DNA of 59,269 nt from positions 1 to 59,269 of the IMG/VR virus record IMGVR_UViG_3300023174_002791; one strand, written 5' to 3'. The stretch is from a virus. Below, piece after piece: positions 1 through 7,267 of this stretch. How positions within the stretch are numbered: the first letter of the stretch is position 1; every line of letters begins with the position of its first letter. The notes below the pieces were generated by a model, which had not been told where the DNA came from, did not search any database, and saw only the letters and a program-made list of their open reading frames with translations. The position numbers and the translations under genes were made by a program.

Positions 1-128
1 GCAACTCTCTTTCGATTAGGGTCTCTAGGACACGGTTAGTTTTTTATTAAGTTGTTATTTTATTTTAGTAAGTAGTACGTGTTACAGCACCAGTTACTTG
101 AAATTCTGCTGAGTAAGAAACAATGTCT
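1..128. repeat. Terminal direct repeat, left copy
   Basis: Bases 3-128 are identical to 59144-59269, and base 1 also matches 59142; the only difference in the 128-base alignment is base 2 (c) against 59143 (t). The repeat covers the 3' end of the first tail-tube-like gene and the short gap before the tail chaperone gene. The simplest reading is assembly overlap of a circular or circularly permuted genome, because the gene order continues sensibly across it. A true short terminal repeat is less likely. Confidence 0.9.
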
Positions 129-478
129 CCTACACCACCCTTAACTTCGTATGATGTTAGGAAGGCAGAACCAGTGTACTTAGTGTTTCCTGCTGTCGAA
201 CCTTCAGGTCCGTATACAAAAGCGCTCGCTGTGTCAAAACCAACAAGACCTGCTAGGTAACTGTCGATGGTTGCATCGAACGACCCTTCTACAGAAATTG
301 TTGAATCTGAGAAACCAATCACATAAGACTTCGATGTTGAACCGAAAGAAGTGGTTTCCAAAGTTTCGATAGAGCGTGGCATTGTTACAGAATTCAGTGA
401 GTTACTGATGTCTCTAACTACTGCGCCCGCGTCTGCGATTGTGAACTGCGAGTTTTTACCGTGGCGAAATGTTGGCAT
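65..478 (-). CDS. Major tail protein-like, paralogue A
   Basis: A 137-residue protein that starts with the same MPTFRHGKN motif as the gene just upstream. Both then carry an ETLETTSFGSTSKSY or ETVDTTTFGSTSKTY stretch, so they are clear paralogues. Short beta-rich proteins of this type, lying between head-tail connectors and the tail chaperones, form tail tubes in siphoviruses; that role is inferred from position and composition. It follows the longer paralogue by two bases and is the last gene before the tail chaperones across the circular junction. This copy is only the core domain. It may be the true tube subunit, or a tube-end or decoration variant. Confidence 0.72.
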   Translation of the reverse strand: MPTFRHGKNSQFTIADAGAVVRDISNSLNSVTMPRSIETLETTSFGSTSKSYVIGFSDSTISVEGSFDATIDSYLAGLVGFDTASAFVYGPEGSTAGNTKYTGSAFLTSYEVKGGVGDIVSYSAEFQVTGAVTRTTY

Positions 479-480
479 TG

Positions 481-1227
481 TTATCTCCTTGCGAATCCAA
501 CGGTGATGGTTGCTGACCCTGATGAACCAGCAAATGCAGAAACGTTTGCACGAACGTATCTGTTTATTGTTGTTCCAGCGGCAATCTCAACACGTTCTGC
601 TGTGACTGTCGATGAAGTTGTTGCTGTAAAGGACGTTAAATCAACCCACGTTGAGTTGTTGGCTGAGTGTTGTACCTTCACTGTGATTGCACCATTACGA
701 GTATTAGTCGTAACGTGCAAATGAGCAACGCCACCATTTGTGCTTATTACGGCGTTGTCCACACTTGCGTTTGTTGCTGTTGAGGTTAGAACTTGATTAG
801 CGGCAAGCAAAACGCCACCATCAAGACCACCTTGAGTACCGCTTGCTTGCGCTTCGGCACTGATAGTCACCATATCTGCAATAGCAGATTTGATTTCATA
901 AGAAGTTTCATCGGTATTAATTAGAGTTGCACGGCGACCAATTGCGACACCTTCTTGTCCTACAGTAATAACTTTCTTTGTAGTAGAAGCAATAGCATCG
1001 TGCAGAACCTTGTCAGAGCCTGAAGTATCTAGAACACCAGACCACAGACCTTCAAAACTTACGGTGCCATCTTTTTGACCAACAGCATAAGTCTTACTGG
1101 TAGAGCCAAAAGTCGTTGTATCGACAGTCTCTGCCATTGCAGACAATGTTGCTGAATTAAAGTAAGTGGTTAAATCGTATTTATCGAAAAGAACAACGGT
1201 ATTTTTACCGTGACGAAAAGTAGGCAT
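481..1227 (-). CDS. Major tail protein-like, paralogue B with extra C-terminal domain
   Basis: A 248-residue protein. Residues 1 to about 135 match the neighbouring 137-residue protein (MPTFRHGKN start, TTTFGSTSKTYAVG motif). Residues about 145-248 are a separate Thr/Ser/Val-rich beta segment that looks like an Ig-like or carbohydrate-binding decoration domain of the kind often appended to tail-tube proteins. It is the better candidate for the main tube subunit with an outward-facing domain. The start overlaps the stop of the upstream 86-residue gene at base 1227, which implies translational coupling. Confidence 0.75.
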   Translation of the reverse strand: MPTFRHGKNTVVLFDKYDLTTYFNSATLSAMAETVDTTTFGSTSKTYAVGQKDGTVSFEGLWSGVLDTSGSDKVLHDAIASTTKKVITVGQEGVAIGRRATLINTDETSYEIKSAIADMVTISAEAQASGTQGGLDGGVLLAANQVLTSTATNASVDNAVISTNGGVAHLHVTTNTRNGAITVKVQHSANNSTWVDLTSFTATTSSTVTAERVEIAAGTTINRYVRANVSAFAGSSGSATITVGFARR

Positions 1228-1487
1228 TATTCAGCCTCTCCTTCTTCTGAGGCAGGAACGTCTGCGATTACTTCTTCTTCTTTGATTTCTTCTTCTACAA
1301 CAGTTTCTTTAACAGTCTCAACTTTGACTTGTTCGACAACTGTTGCTTTCTTGTCGGTGGATTCAATTAGCCCTTGTTCGAGCAACCATTTAATAGAATC
1401 ACCAGGCAGGTCTGTAGCAATTTCACCTGCTTCAACACGCTTGTTAGGTGGGTAATCAATCCCAACCGTTGCACGGTACTGAGCCAT
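1227..1487 (-). CDS. Small structural-region protein with acidic tail
   Basis: I choose the ATG at 1487 (86 residues, starting MAQYRATVGIDYPP) because a perfect AAGGAGG lies just upstream; a longer ORF reaches 1532 without such a site. Residues 1-45 form a compact segment with a WLLEQGLIE helix typical of small phage structural proteins. The rest is a Glu/Val-rich acidic tail, with EEEIKEEE near residue 60, that is probably disordered. It lies directly before the tail-tube genes. The function is unknown; a connector or tube-assembly factor is possible. Confidence 0.7.
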   Translation of the reverse strand: MAQYRATVGIDYPPNKRVEAGEIATDLPGDSIKWLLEQGLIESTDKKATVVEQVKVETVKETVVEEEIKEEEVIADVPASEEGEAE

Positions 1488-1583
1488 ACTGCCTCCTTCG
1501 GACAGGAAAGACCCCAATACCATTAAGGTCACTTGGACACGTTTACGGCTGGGGTCTCTAGGGACACGTTTGAGTAAAGAATA
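1488..1583 (-). promoter_or_regulatory. Intergenic element with TAGAGACC motif and stem-loop
   Basis: This gap precedes the strong AAGGAGG of the next gene. On the plus strand ggtctctagggacacg (1553-1568) closely matches ggtctctaggacacg at 20-34. An inverted repeat ttgagt (1570-1575) / actcaa (1586-1591) overlaps the stop of the upstream gene. No clear -35/-10 pair is seen. The conserved motif at two tail-gene boundaries suggests an RNA-processing, termination or regulatory role. Confidence 0.4.
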
Positions 1584-1883
1584 TCACTCAACACTGTTAT
1601 TTTTATGTTCACGCTCGGCGCGTTCTTGTTGAACCATTGCAAGAGTTAAGAAATAACCAATGCCATCTACAGTGTTATCTAATTTTGTTCTATGAACTTC
1701 GCGACCAATCTTTACACCAACCATACATAGTGCTACCTGCTCTGCGGTTACAGGTGCATCAAGAATTACTTCCCAAATACGAGCAATACGAGTGAAGTTA
1801 TCTAGTGGGTGGTCATAATCTGCATTACGGTCTTTCTGCACTAACTGTGCAGCGTAAGCAGCAATGTCATCTACGCTCATCAT
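1584..1883 (-). CDS. DUF6378-like phage protein
   Basis: A 99-residue protein using the ATG at 1883. This start overlaps the TGA of the upstream phosphoesterase (ATGA), so coupling is likely; the open frame extends to 1976 but would then overlap its neighbour by about 97 bases. Key motifs are DYDHP, FTRIARIWE and VGVKIGREVHR. They fit a small helical family common in actinophages and usually labelled DUF6378, with nucleotide-binding-like features but no proven function. The family assignment is from memory and moderately secure. Confidence 0.72.
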   Translation of the reverse strand: MMSVDDIAAYAAQLVQKDRNADYDHPLDNFTRIARIWEVILDAPVTAEQVALCMVGVKIGREVHRTKLDNTVDGIGYFLTLAMVQQERAEREHKNNSVE

Positions 1884-3079
1884 AGGATTTGTAGGTCTTT
1901 CACTTTCGCTTCTGGATATGTCGCGAACGTCAGAATCCCAGGTTCGCTGTGTTCCCCTGTTGTTTGTCGAAACCATTCACTACCCCCGTCTAACGCTGGC
2001 GCTTGAATCCAATGAACACTACCCCAATCGGCTTGGCGAAGATGGTGATAGTGACCTGTTATCAAAATGTCACATTCACCAATTGGCTGACGACCTAACG
2101 CCATCTTACTTAACCAAGTCTTTAATTTCTGTTCAGCAGTTCCGCCTGAACGAGCAGTGTGACCGTGAGTTAATCCTAAAATCCAACCAGCAGTTTCTAC
2201 CGTGAGCGATAAATGGTCAGGCGCAATAATCGTCTCAATATGACCGTACGTTTCGGGATTGAACGCCAAGGCGTCTTTGACTTGGTCAATAACAGCAAGG
2301 TCATCATTGTCGGCAAGGGTTGTGAAGGCTTTGCCGTTGCTACTTCTGTTCTCACCGTGGTTACCTCCGACGGCAATAAGCCTAACTTTCTCAAAATGCG
2401 GCGACCATTGACGAATTGACTCAAGCAATAAGGTTCTAGCGGCATTGACTTGCGCCCTTCTATCTAAATCGATTCCAAACGTCTGCATTTCATAATGTCC
2501 TAAACAGCCTTCTACGCTGTCTCCCGTCCAAATAATCTGGAGGGTACCCAAAGGTCTCCGAAGTCTTTTTAACTCCTCTACGCGGCTTAGAACCCCCTCT
2601 ATGCCCCTAAGAACACGGGCGGCTGTGGCTACACTTCCACCACCTTCAGGCTTTCCAAGTTGCCAGTCAGCGAGTACAACATTGAAGACACCTTCGCCAT
2701 AACTTACTTTTACTTTAGGACGTTTGTGTTTCTTTATTTCTTCTTTCAACGAATCTAAATTGTAACTTACTTTATCATCAGCAATACGAACAACTTTGCC
2801 TTTCCATTGACGGTTAAGTCCACCATCAGGATTGCCCCATACGTTAAACAAAACAGGCTCTACAACAGCAAAAAACTCTGGGTCTAATCCCCACATACGA
2901 AGAACGCTTGACCAGTCAGGAGCAATTTCACCATCCATCGGCATAGTGGTGACTTCGCCTTCGTCACCCTTCCATTCAATTCCAGGCACCCATTGAGCCT
3001 TACGGTCTCTTTTTGGGGGTTCGTATTGTTCTTGCTCTGCCTGACCTACAAGCGCCTTGACGCGTTCATCAAAACTCAC
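1880..3079 (-). CDS. Calcineurin-like metallophosphoesterase
   Basis: A 399-residue protein with the ordered metal-binding motifs of the calcineurin-like phosphoesterase fold: DWQ at about 138-140, GDSVEG at about 186-191, GGNHGE at about 238-243, THGH further on and GHYHH near 345. The first motif has Gln where His is usual. Phage members are often annotated as DNA exonucleases or repair phosphoesterases; the true substrate cannot be read here. The N-terminal 120 residues are an extra non-catalytic region. It lies unexpectedly between connector and tail-tube genes and is coupled to both neighbours by short overlaps. Confidence 0.85.
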   Translation of the reverse strand: MSFDERVKALVGQAEQEQYEPPKRDRKAQWVPGIEWKGDEGEVTTMPMDGEIAPDWSSVLRMWGLDPEFFAVVEPVLFNVWGNPDGGLNRQWKGKVVRIADDKVSYNLDSLKEEIKKHKRPKVKVSYGEGVFNVVLADWQLGKPEGGGSVATAARVLRGIEGVLSRVEELKRLRRPLGTLQIIWTGDSVEGCLGHYEMQTFGIDLDRRAQVNAARTLLLESIRQWSPHFEKVRLIAVGGNHGENRSSNGKAFTTLADNDDLAVIDQVKDALAFNPETYGHIETIIAPDHLSLTVETAGWILGLTHGHTARSGGTAEQKLKTWLSKMALGRQPIGECDILITGHYHHLRQADWGSVHWIQAPALDGGSEWFRQTTGEHSEPGILTFATYPEAKVKDLQIL

Positions 3080-3420
3080 TTATCACACCTACAGCCACGC
3101 GCTCTATGTCGGCGCATTGTGGCTTCACTCATTTTGTAACCTTCGGCTTCACATAAGCGCACAAGGTCTACGTGTCTAATTCTTTTATCAGCAAGAGCGG
3201 TCTTTAGTAAATCGGCTTCTTCTGGATTGATTGCTACAAGCATCTGACCTACGAAACATTCTTGACCAGCAAATACTTTTGGGTTATTGACAAGTTGAGT
3301 CAAACCATCTTTAAAGGTGCTGATTGACGGCTTTGCATCTTGAGCATTTAAGCGAGTACGGGACGGTGAGATATTCCGCGAGGATTCTGCCACATCGCCA
3401 GCACTTGGGGAGTTCGTCAC
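3076..3420 (-). CDS. Helix-turn-helix-like small protein, start uncertain
   Basis: The open frame gives 114 residues from a GTG at 3420. The first 40 or so lie over the Com-like gene in another frame and look unstructured, so the true start may be later, for example a TTG near 3297. The C-terminal half, with ADKRIRHVDLVRLCEAEGY then SEATMRRHRARGCRC, resembles a compact HTH widespread in actinophages in which a helix pair is followed by a basic recognition-like segment. DNA binding is plausible but unproven. It overlaps the phosphoesterase start by four bases. Confidence 0.6.
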   Translation of the reverse strand: MTNSPSAGDVAESSRNISPSRTRLNAQDAKPSISTFKDGLTQLVNNPKVFAGQECFVGQMLVAINPEEADLLKTALADKRIRHVDLVRLCEAEGYKMSEATMRRHRARGCRCDK

Positions 3421-3463
3421 GATTTAAGCCCCTTCCGTATGGGTCTTTTGTCGGCTCGCTCAT
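3311..3463 (-). CDS. Com-like zinc-finger microprotein
   Basis: A 50-residue protein starting at the ATG at 3463, directly after the tail terminator stop. It has a CWRC pair at residues 21-24 and a CSRC pair near 40-43 ending in KAVN. This spacing and ending resemble the Mu Com family, small zinc-binding RNA-associated translational regulators. It lies in a different frame from the N-terminal part of the 3076-3420 ORF, so that ORF probably starts later. There is only a weak ribosome site; coupling to the upstream stop is likely. Confidence 0.65.
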   Translation of the reverse strand: MSEPTKDPYGRGLNRDELPKCWRCGRILAEYLTVPYSLKCSRCKAVNQHL

Positions 3464-3465
3464 TG

Positions 3466-3861
3466 TTATCTTTCTACATACGCTTGAAAGTTAGCAGCAA
3501 TACGAGGTCTGTCTTTGTCATCTAAGCCTAGAGGAATAAGTGCTCCTAGCGAAGCGACACGCAACACCTGCGTTGAAGAAATCGAGACGTTCGAGATACT
3601 CGATAACAAGTCTCTGATTGTCTTTGCACCATTACGGGCAGTAGGGTAATCATCGCGAGCGCCTCTTACGACAACTTGAATACGTGGCATATCTACATCG
3701 TAAGCGGCAGTACCGAAAGATTCTTTAGGTTGCATACCTTCGTACTCATAAATGGTTATGCAGTAGTCAGGAGACGCTGGCATCTTGCCAAGAAAGATAT
3801 TTGTTCCAAGGGTGCCAAGCGAGTTAGTTACTAGGTAATCACCTAACGCTTCAAGAATCAT
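3466..3861 (-). CDS. Tail terminator-like protein
   Basis: A 131-residue protein in the usual position after the HK97 gp10-like gene. Features fitting the tail-terminator or minor capsid C family are an N-terminal helix (ILEALGDYL), the central PRIQVVVRGARDDYPTA segment and a following helix-strand pattern. Such proteins cap the tail tube and join it to the head. It overlaps the upstream gp10-like gene by four bases. Assignment rests on position plus this pattern. Confidence 0.75.
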   Translation of the reverse strand: MILEALGDYLVTNSLGTLGTNIFLGKMPASPDYCITIYEYEGMQPKESFGTAAYDVDMPRIQVVVRGARDDYPTARNGAKTIRDLLSSISNVSISSTQVLRVASLGALIPLGLDDKDRPRIAANFQAYVER

Positions 3862-4256
3862 TGCAACATCCCCTTTATATGACGCTCAACTTTATCAGCA
3901 ATACGACCACTGATGCCGTTGGCTTGACGAACCATTGGGTCTTCAAGATATTTTGCTTTGCCGTGCGGGTGATGGGCTTCGAGGTTTTCGTGTACTGGGA
4001 TTGCGTATTCGGTTCCAGCACCGCCGTAGGTGAGTTCTACATACACCTCGTTGCCTCTTTCAAAGACCCCTGTTTCTGGTCGTACTCGCCCAGATGCTTT
4101 TAATACGCCAGTGTCTACTGGGACTTCATCTTGAGAAACAGCAAACGCTTCCTGCGCCTCATTACGTAAGGCTCTAGCAGCAACCTTTACACCAGCAGCA
4201 CCAGACTCTGCAAGCGCACGTTGGATTCTCTCTAGGTCTTTAAAGATGACTTTCAT
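3858..4256 (-). CDS. HK97 gp10-like head-tail connector
   Basis: A 132-residue protein with the signature of HK97 gp10 relatives: an N-terminal amphipathic helix, the VPVDTGVLKASGRV motif, and EYAIPVHE followed by His-Pro-His-Gly before the C-terminal helix. These proteins join the head-tail interface or neck. It starts at 4256, overlapping the stop of the upstream stopper gene by one base. The order adaptor, stopper, gp10-like, terminator is canonical. Confidence 0.85.
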   Translation of the reverse strand: MKVIFKDLERIQRALAESGAAGVKVAARALRNEAQEAFAVSQDEVPVDTGVLKASGRVRPETGVFERGNEVYVELTYGGAGTEYAIPVHENLEAHHPHGKAKYLEDPMVRQANGISGRIADKVERHIKGMLQ

Positions 4257-4615
4257 TAGACACCAAAGTAAATAACAGTGTGATGATTTCCACCAGTGTC
4301 TTTTTTTGTCTCTATTCCTACAATTACAGGGGAAGTTGAGTTAGGCAGAGTTATTTTGTCACCGAGCGTGAAGTTAGGATAAGCACCATACAAATAGGCT
4401 TTACCAGCAGTCACAACATCCTGTCCTTCTGTATCTTTCATCAACTTAGATTCATAAACAATTCTTGCTCTCACAGAAGTAACTGAACCGCCATAAGTAC
4501 GCTTGCCATATTTATCAATAGCAGAACCAGCATTGAAAGTAATGCTGTCAGGCATCATTTCATAAAATTTAGAATCAATGCCTTCAGAACCACTCCACTC
4601 TTTTGTGGACGGCAT
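4256..4615 (-). CDS. Head-closure (stopper)-like protein
   Basis: A 119-residue beta-rich protein. Motifs such as YGKRTYGG, LTLGDKITLP-like spacing (here FTLGDKITLP) and a final HTVIYFGV strand fit small stopper or minor capsid proteins. These sit between the adaptor and the gp10-like gene and close the portal channel. It is coupled to both neighbours by one-base overlaps. Assigned mainly by gene order. Confidence 0.65.
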   Translation of the reverse strand: MPSTKEWSGSEGIDSKFYEMMPDSITFNAGSAIDKYGKRTYGGSVTSVRARIVYESKLMKDTEGQDVVTAGKAYLYGAYPNFTLGDKITLPNSTSPVIVGIETKKDTGGNHHTVIYFGV

Positions 4616-5052
4616 TATTGATTACTTGTTTCAGAATTAGACGAACGAGGATTATCCATCTGCCCTAGGTAAGCGTCTGTGTTATATGTAGTTACATCTC
4701 GGTCAGCAGTTGATTTAAGTGCATCGGCGTTAGCCTTCCAATGTGGAGCATAACGGCGCATACGGTTACGACGAAGGGTTTCTGCTAGAGCAGCAAACCT
4801 AACAGATTGATTGCTGAAGGACTCGTTCAAAGATAGGTCACCAACAGATTTAGAGTAATCAGCCTTATGAGCGTATGAACCAGCAAGAACATCTGCGGCA
4901 TTAGCAGCGGCATCGTATACATCAGCCCATTCTGAGATAAGCCAATTAATCTCCTCATCCGTCATATGGGGAGCAGTGGAGTCAGTGTCTTGAATAAGGA
5001 AACGAACCTTATCGCGGTCAGAGGTCGCTGGACCAACATAGGTAAAAGTCAT
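4615..5052 (-). CDS. Head-tail adaptor-like protein
   Basis: A 145-residue helical protein. The opening (TYVGPATSDRDKVRFLIQD, then PHMTDEEINWLISE) is typical of phage connector adaptors, which often open with a DxxRxLIxD segment and a DEEI helix. A later helix AALAETLRRNRMRRY is basic. It is the first connector gene after the auxiliary island and probably docks on the portal. Confidence 0.75.
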   Translation of the reverse strand: MTFTYVGPATSDRDKVRFLIQDTDSTAPHMTDEEINWLISEWADVYDAAANAADVLAGSYAHKADYSKSVGDLSLNESFSNQSVRFAALAETLRRNRMRRYAPHWKANADALKSTADRDVTTYNTDAYLGQMDNPRSSNSETSNQ

Positions 5053-5061
5053 ACCCCTATG

Positions 5062-5268
5062 TTACACGCGGCGACCCCAACTAACCCTGTTCCACACTCT
5101 TTCGTGCAAATAGTAAAGAGTGATTTTTGTAAACACTTCGAATCCAGCAATAAGTCCAGCCGTGGATGCTTTTCCAGTCACAATCCAACTGACAAGAAAA
5201 GTGTCAGCCGTACCTGTTGCTCGCCAAGTAAATGCTTTTGCGAGAGAACGAGACTTTGTTACATTCAC
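5062..5268 (-). CDS. DUF2061 small membrane protein
   Basis: A 68-residue protein matching the DUF2061 pattern: SRSLAKAFTWRATGTADT, a hydrophobic LVSWIV helix, then GLIAGFEVFTKITLYYLHERVW. Two short hydrophobic stretches make it an inner-membrane candidate. It starts with GTG at 5268 and overlaps the hydroxylase TGA. I recall DUF2061 occurring beside or fused to APS kinase domains, and a CysC-like gene is two genes upstream here. Its function is unknown; a role in sulfate metabolism is inferred from context. Confidence 0.8.
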   Translation of the reverse strand: MNVTKSRSLAKAFTWRATGTADTFLVSWIVTGKASTAGLIAGFEVFTKITLYYLHERVWNRVSWGRRV

Positions 5269-5822
5269 GCTAAATACCCATTCGGAATAATGTCAATCAT
5301 TAAGTGAACACGGTCTACGGTAGAAGGATTCTGGACTTCGTGCGTGAGCATATTGTTGATTTCCCATAACTCACCTTCACGCATATTGATTCCTCGACCA
5401 TCTATGAAAAACAAGACTTCATTAGAGGTGACAATGGGAATATGGTGACGACGTACAACATCTAGATAATCACCACCGTCTTGATGGGGTTGGATATTGC
5501 CACCAGCCATAAGTTTAGGAAGCATTACGCGACCAGCCTTGCCATTGTGGTACTGCTCAAGAAACTGAACAATAGGATAAATCTCTCTCCACAAATCAGA
5601 ATCAGGGTGCGTGACTGTTCCTACGTATGGCATACCTATCTGCCAATCAAGAGGACAATCGTGCAGAAAGTAAGTCTGAGTTAAAGCGTGGTTTTCAAAC
5701 GTGACTTGACGAGAAGTATTCTCAAGCCATTCTTCTTCTGTAAGAACGCCAACTAATTCTTTAATACGGCTTACATCTACATTACGAATGTGCCTAAATG
5801 TAAAAGGTTCGAACGACTTCAA
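5265..5822 (-). CDS. Aspartyl/asparaginyl beta-hydroxylase-like dioxygenase
   Basis: A 185-residue protein with the residues of a 2-oxoglutarate/Fe(II) dioxygenase of the Asp/Asn hydroxylase family: the HQD metal pair at H113/D115, a distal His at 161 in NMLTHEVQN, and Arg171 in VDRVHLM as a likely 2-oxoglutarate contact. GELWEINN at about 150-157 is typical of the family. It probably hydroxylates a protein side chain. It starts with TTG in a TTGA overlap with the kinase gene upstream. The substrate is unknown; virion or host surface proteins are possible given the location. Confidence 0.85.
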   Translation of the reverse strand: MKSFEPFTFRHIRNVDVSRIKELVGVLTEEEWLENTSRQVTFENHALTQTYFLHDCPLDWQIGMPYVGTVTHPDSDLWREIYPIVQFLEQYHNGKAGRVMLPKLMAGGNIQPHQDGGDYLDVVRRHHIPIVTSNEVLFFIDGRGINMREGELWEINNMLTHEVQNPSTVDRVHLMIDIIPNGYLA

Positions 5823-6574
5823 ATCCCTAACTCTTTTCTTTTCTGCGTGGCTGAAATAGCCTCAATCTCATCACCAAGTTTAACCTGCTCTATTTTATAA
5901 CCTACATCACGACCATAAACGATATTTGTAATGTTAGGAAATTTTACAACCATAGCGTTTCTCATCTTAACGTCGGCTTCAATAAAGGTCTTTACCTCAG
6001 CAAACATAAGCGGGTCTTTCTCGCTGGTCTTATAAGTATTACGAACACCAAGCACTACTTGGTCAGTGCGCTTGCCAGCCTCATCATACAAAGCGTGGTG
6101 TCCTTCGTGCCACGGTTGATAACGACCAAGCATAAGAGTTGTGGGTTTACGCCAGTCATACAAGCCACAATGGAAAATTACTAACTCGGCTTCTTCAGCA
6201 ATAGACATACCTTCAAAAATCATTACATCAAATTCAGTAGGGTCTTCCCACATTTTGTTTGTATCTACAAAGCGACCTTCTTTGATTCTGTTTACCCATA
6301 TAAGTTTGTCAGGCACACCAAAGGCTTCACGTGTTTCTTTAGTTGGACAAATGAAGTCAACAATGACTATCTGACCCTGCTCATCTAGCAAACGAGCAAG
6401 CGCTCCTAACCTACGAGCGTTCTCTATGCGGTCTTCTATAGCAAAACCAAGGTCTTTGTTAAGGTCTGCTCTAACTTTGTCGGCATTGATATGAATACCG
6501 TTTACGCGGTCTGCTAACTCAACAGCAAGGGAGGTTTTACCTGCACCCGCTTGACCGATAATTTGAATTATCAC
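5819..6574 (-). CDS. APS kinase-like domain fused to nucleotidyltransferase domain
   Basis: A 251-residue fusion. The N-terminal half has Walker A GQAGAGKT at 7-14, then NADKVRADLNKDLGF and EDRIENARRLG, which are hallmark CysC (adenylylsulfate kinase) segments, and an FICPTKETRE strand-loop. The C-terminal half carries GRYQPWHEGH at about 150-159, the HxGH motif of nucleotidyltransferases such as NMN or cytidylyl transferases; ATP sulfurylase belongs to the same superfamily. It starts at GTG 6574 after AGGAGGAG. CysC makes PAPS, the sulfate donor used by sulfotransferases. The second domain's substrate is unclear. Confidence 0.82.
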   Translation of the reverse strand: MIIQIIGQAGAGKTSLAVELADRVNGIHINADKVRADLNKDLGFAIEDRIENARRLGALARLLDEQGQIVIVDFICPTKETREAFGVPDKLIWVNRIKEGRFVDTNKMWEDPTEFDVMIFEGMSIAEEAELVIFHCGLYDWRKPTTLMLGRYQPWHEGHHALYDEAGKRTDQVVLGVRNTYKTSEKDPLMFAEVKTFIEADVKMRNAMVVKFPNITNIVYGRDVGYKIEQVKLGDEIEAISATQKRKELGI

Positions 6575-6586
6575 TACACTCCTCCT

Positions 6587-7267
6587 ATGAGCACTCAAAC
6601 AATTTACTGGGCGGCTTACAACCAAGACTCTACACCTGAATTAGCCTTACAGCCACTGACTCGGCATATAGCAGACGCTCAAAGTGGTCACATAAACGAG
6701 AACCATCTTGCCTGTCCAGCAATTAGGGGTAAACACTCAAATACTTTTTACAGCACCTTTCCTTATGATTTAGAAGTTACTTTTAACGGTGGTCTTACAT
6801 CAAACAAGCAAGAGATGATAGAACAAAGAACAGGTCTGTATAAAGACTCATACGCCTTCAATTGGAATTACTACAGAATCTTTTTCTCACCTACATCTCA
6901 GATGATGGAAACTAGCCCAGCATTTCTTCACAACACTTCTTACTCACAACAAGGACACGCGCCAAGCGGAGCCTTTGACATAGGCAAATGGTTTAGACCC
7001 TCAGCGCCAGCCTTCCAATTGTGGTCTGGAGTTACAGAGTTCAAAGCACTGAAAGACGAGGCTCATCTTTACTTTAATTTTCCCTCTGCAAACAGAATCA
7101 TATTCCAAGAGTTCAAAATGACAGAAACGCTTTATAAGATTAGCAACGCTTCAGTTAATCTAAAAAGTCACTTACCAAGGGAAGGTCTTTCTTCTCTATA
7201 CAGTCGTTATACGCAAGCAGGTTTTAGCAAAAAGATTATGGCTGAGATTGAAGCCAACCTTCGGTGA
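6587..7267 (+). CDS. Plus-strand paralogue of the 7907-8623 protein
   Basis: This is the only convincing plus-strand gene. From the ATG at 6587 it encodes 226 residues. It shares with the minus-strand 7907-8623 product the opening TIYW/TVYW, the G-FDIG-WFRP motif, a hydrophobic LYFNF/AYIKF strand, FKMTE/FYMTK, and the ending GLSSLYSRYTQAGFSKKI / GLSYLYNKFTKRGLNKVI. There is no purine-rich ribosome site before its ATG; the adjacent CCTCCT is the minus gene's AGGAGG read backwards. Its 3' end overlaps the sulfotransferase gene tail to tail by 32 bases. The function is unknown; the beta-rich form suggests a virion or sugar-binding protein. Confidence 0.72.
   Translation: MSTQTIYWAAYNQDSTPELALQPLTRHIADAQSGHINENHLACPAIRGKHSNTFYSTFPYDLEVTFNGGLTSNKQEMIEQRTGLYKDSYAFNWNYYRIFFSPTSQMMETSPAFLHNTSYSQQGHAPSGAFDIGKWFRPSAPAFQLWSGVTEFKALKDEAHLYFNFPSANRIIFQEFKMTETLYKISNASVNLKSHLPREGLSSLYSRYTQAGFSKKIMAEIEANLR

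Noticed and set aside
1880-1976. Longer start for the DUF6378-like gene at 1976
   Set aside because: It would overlap the phosphoesterase gene by 97 bases, and the ATGA-coupled start at 1883 fits better.
5819-6625. Longer 268-codon start of the kinase fusion
   Set aside because: The extra residues read through the AGGAGGAG ribosome site. The GTG at 6574 directly precedes the Walker A strand.
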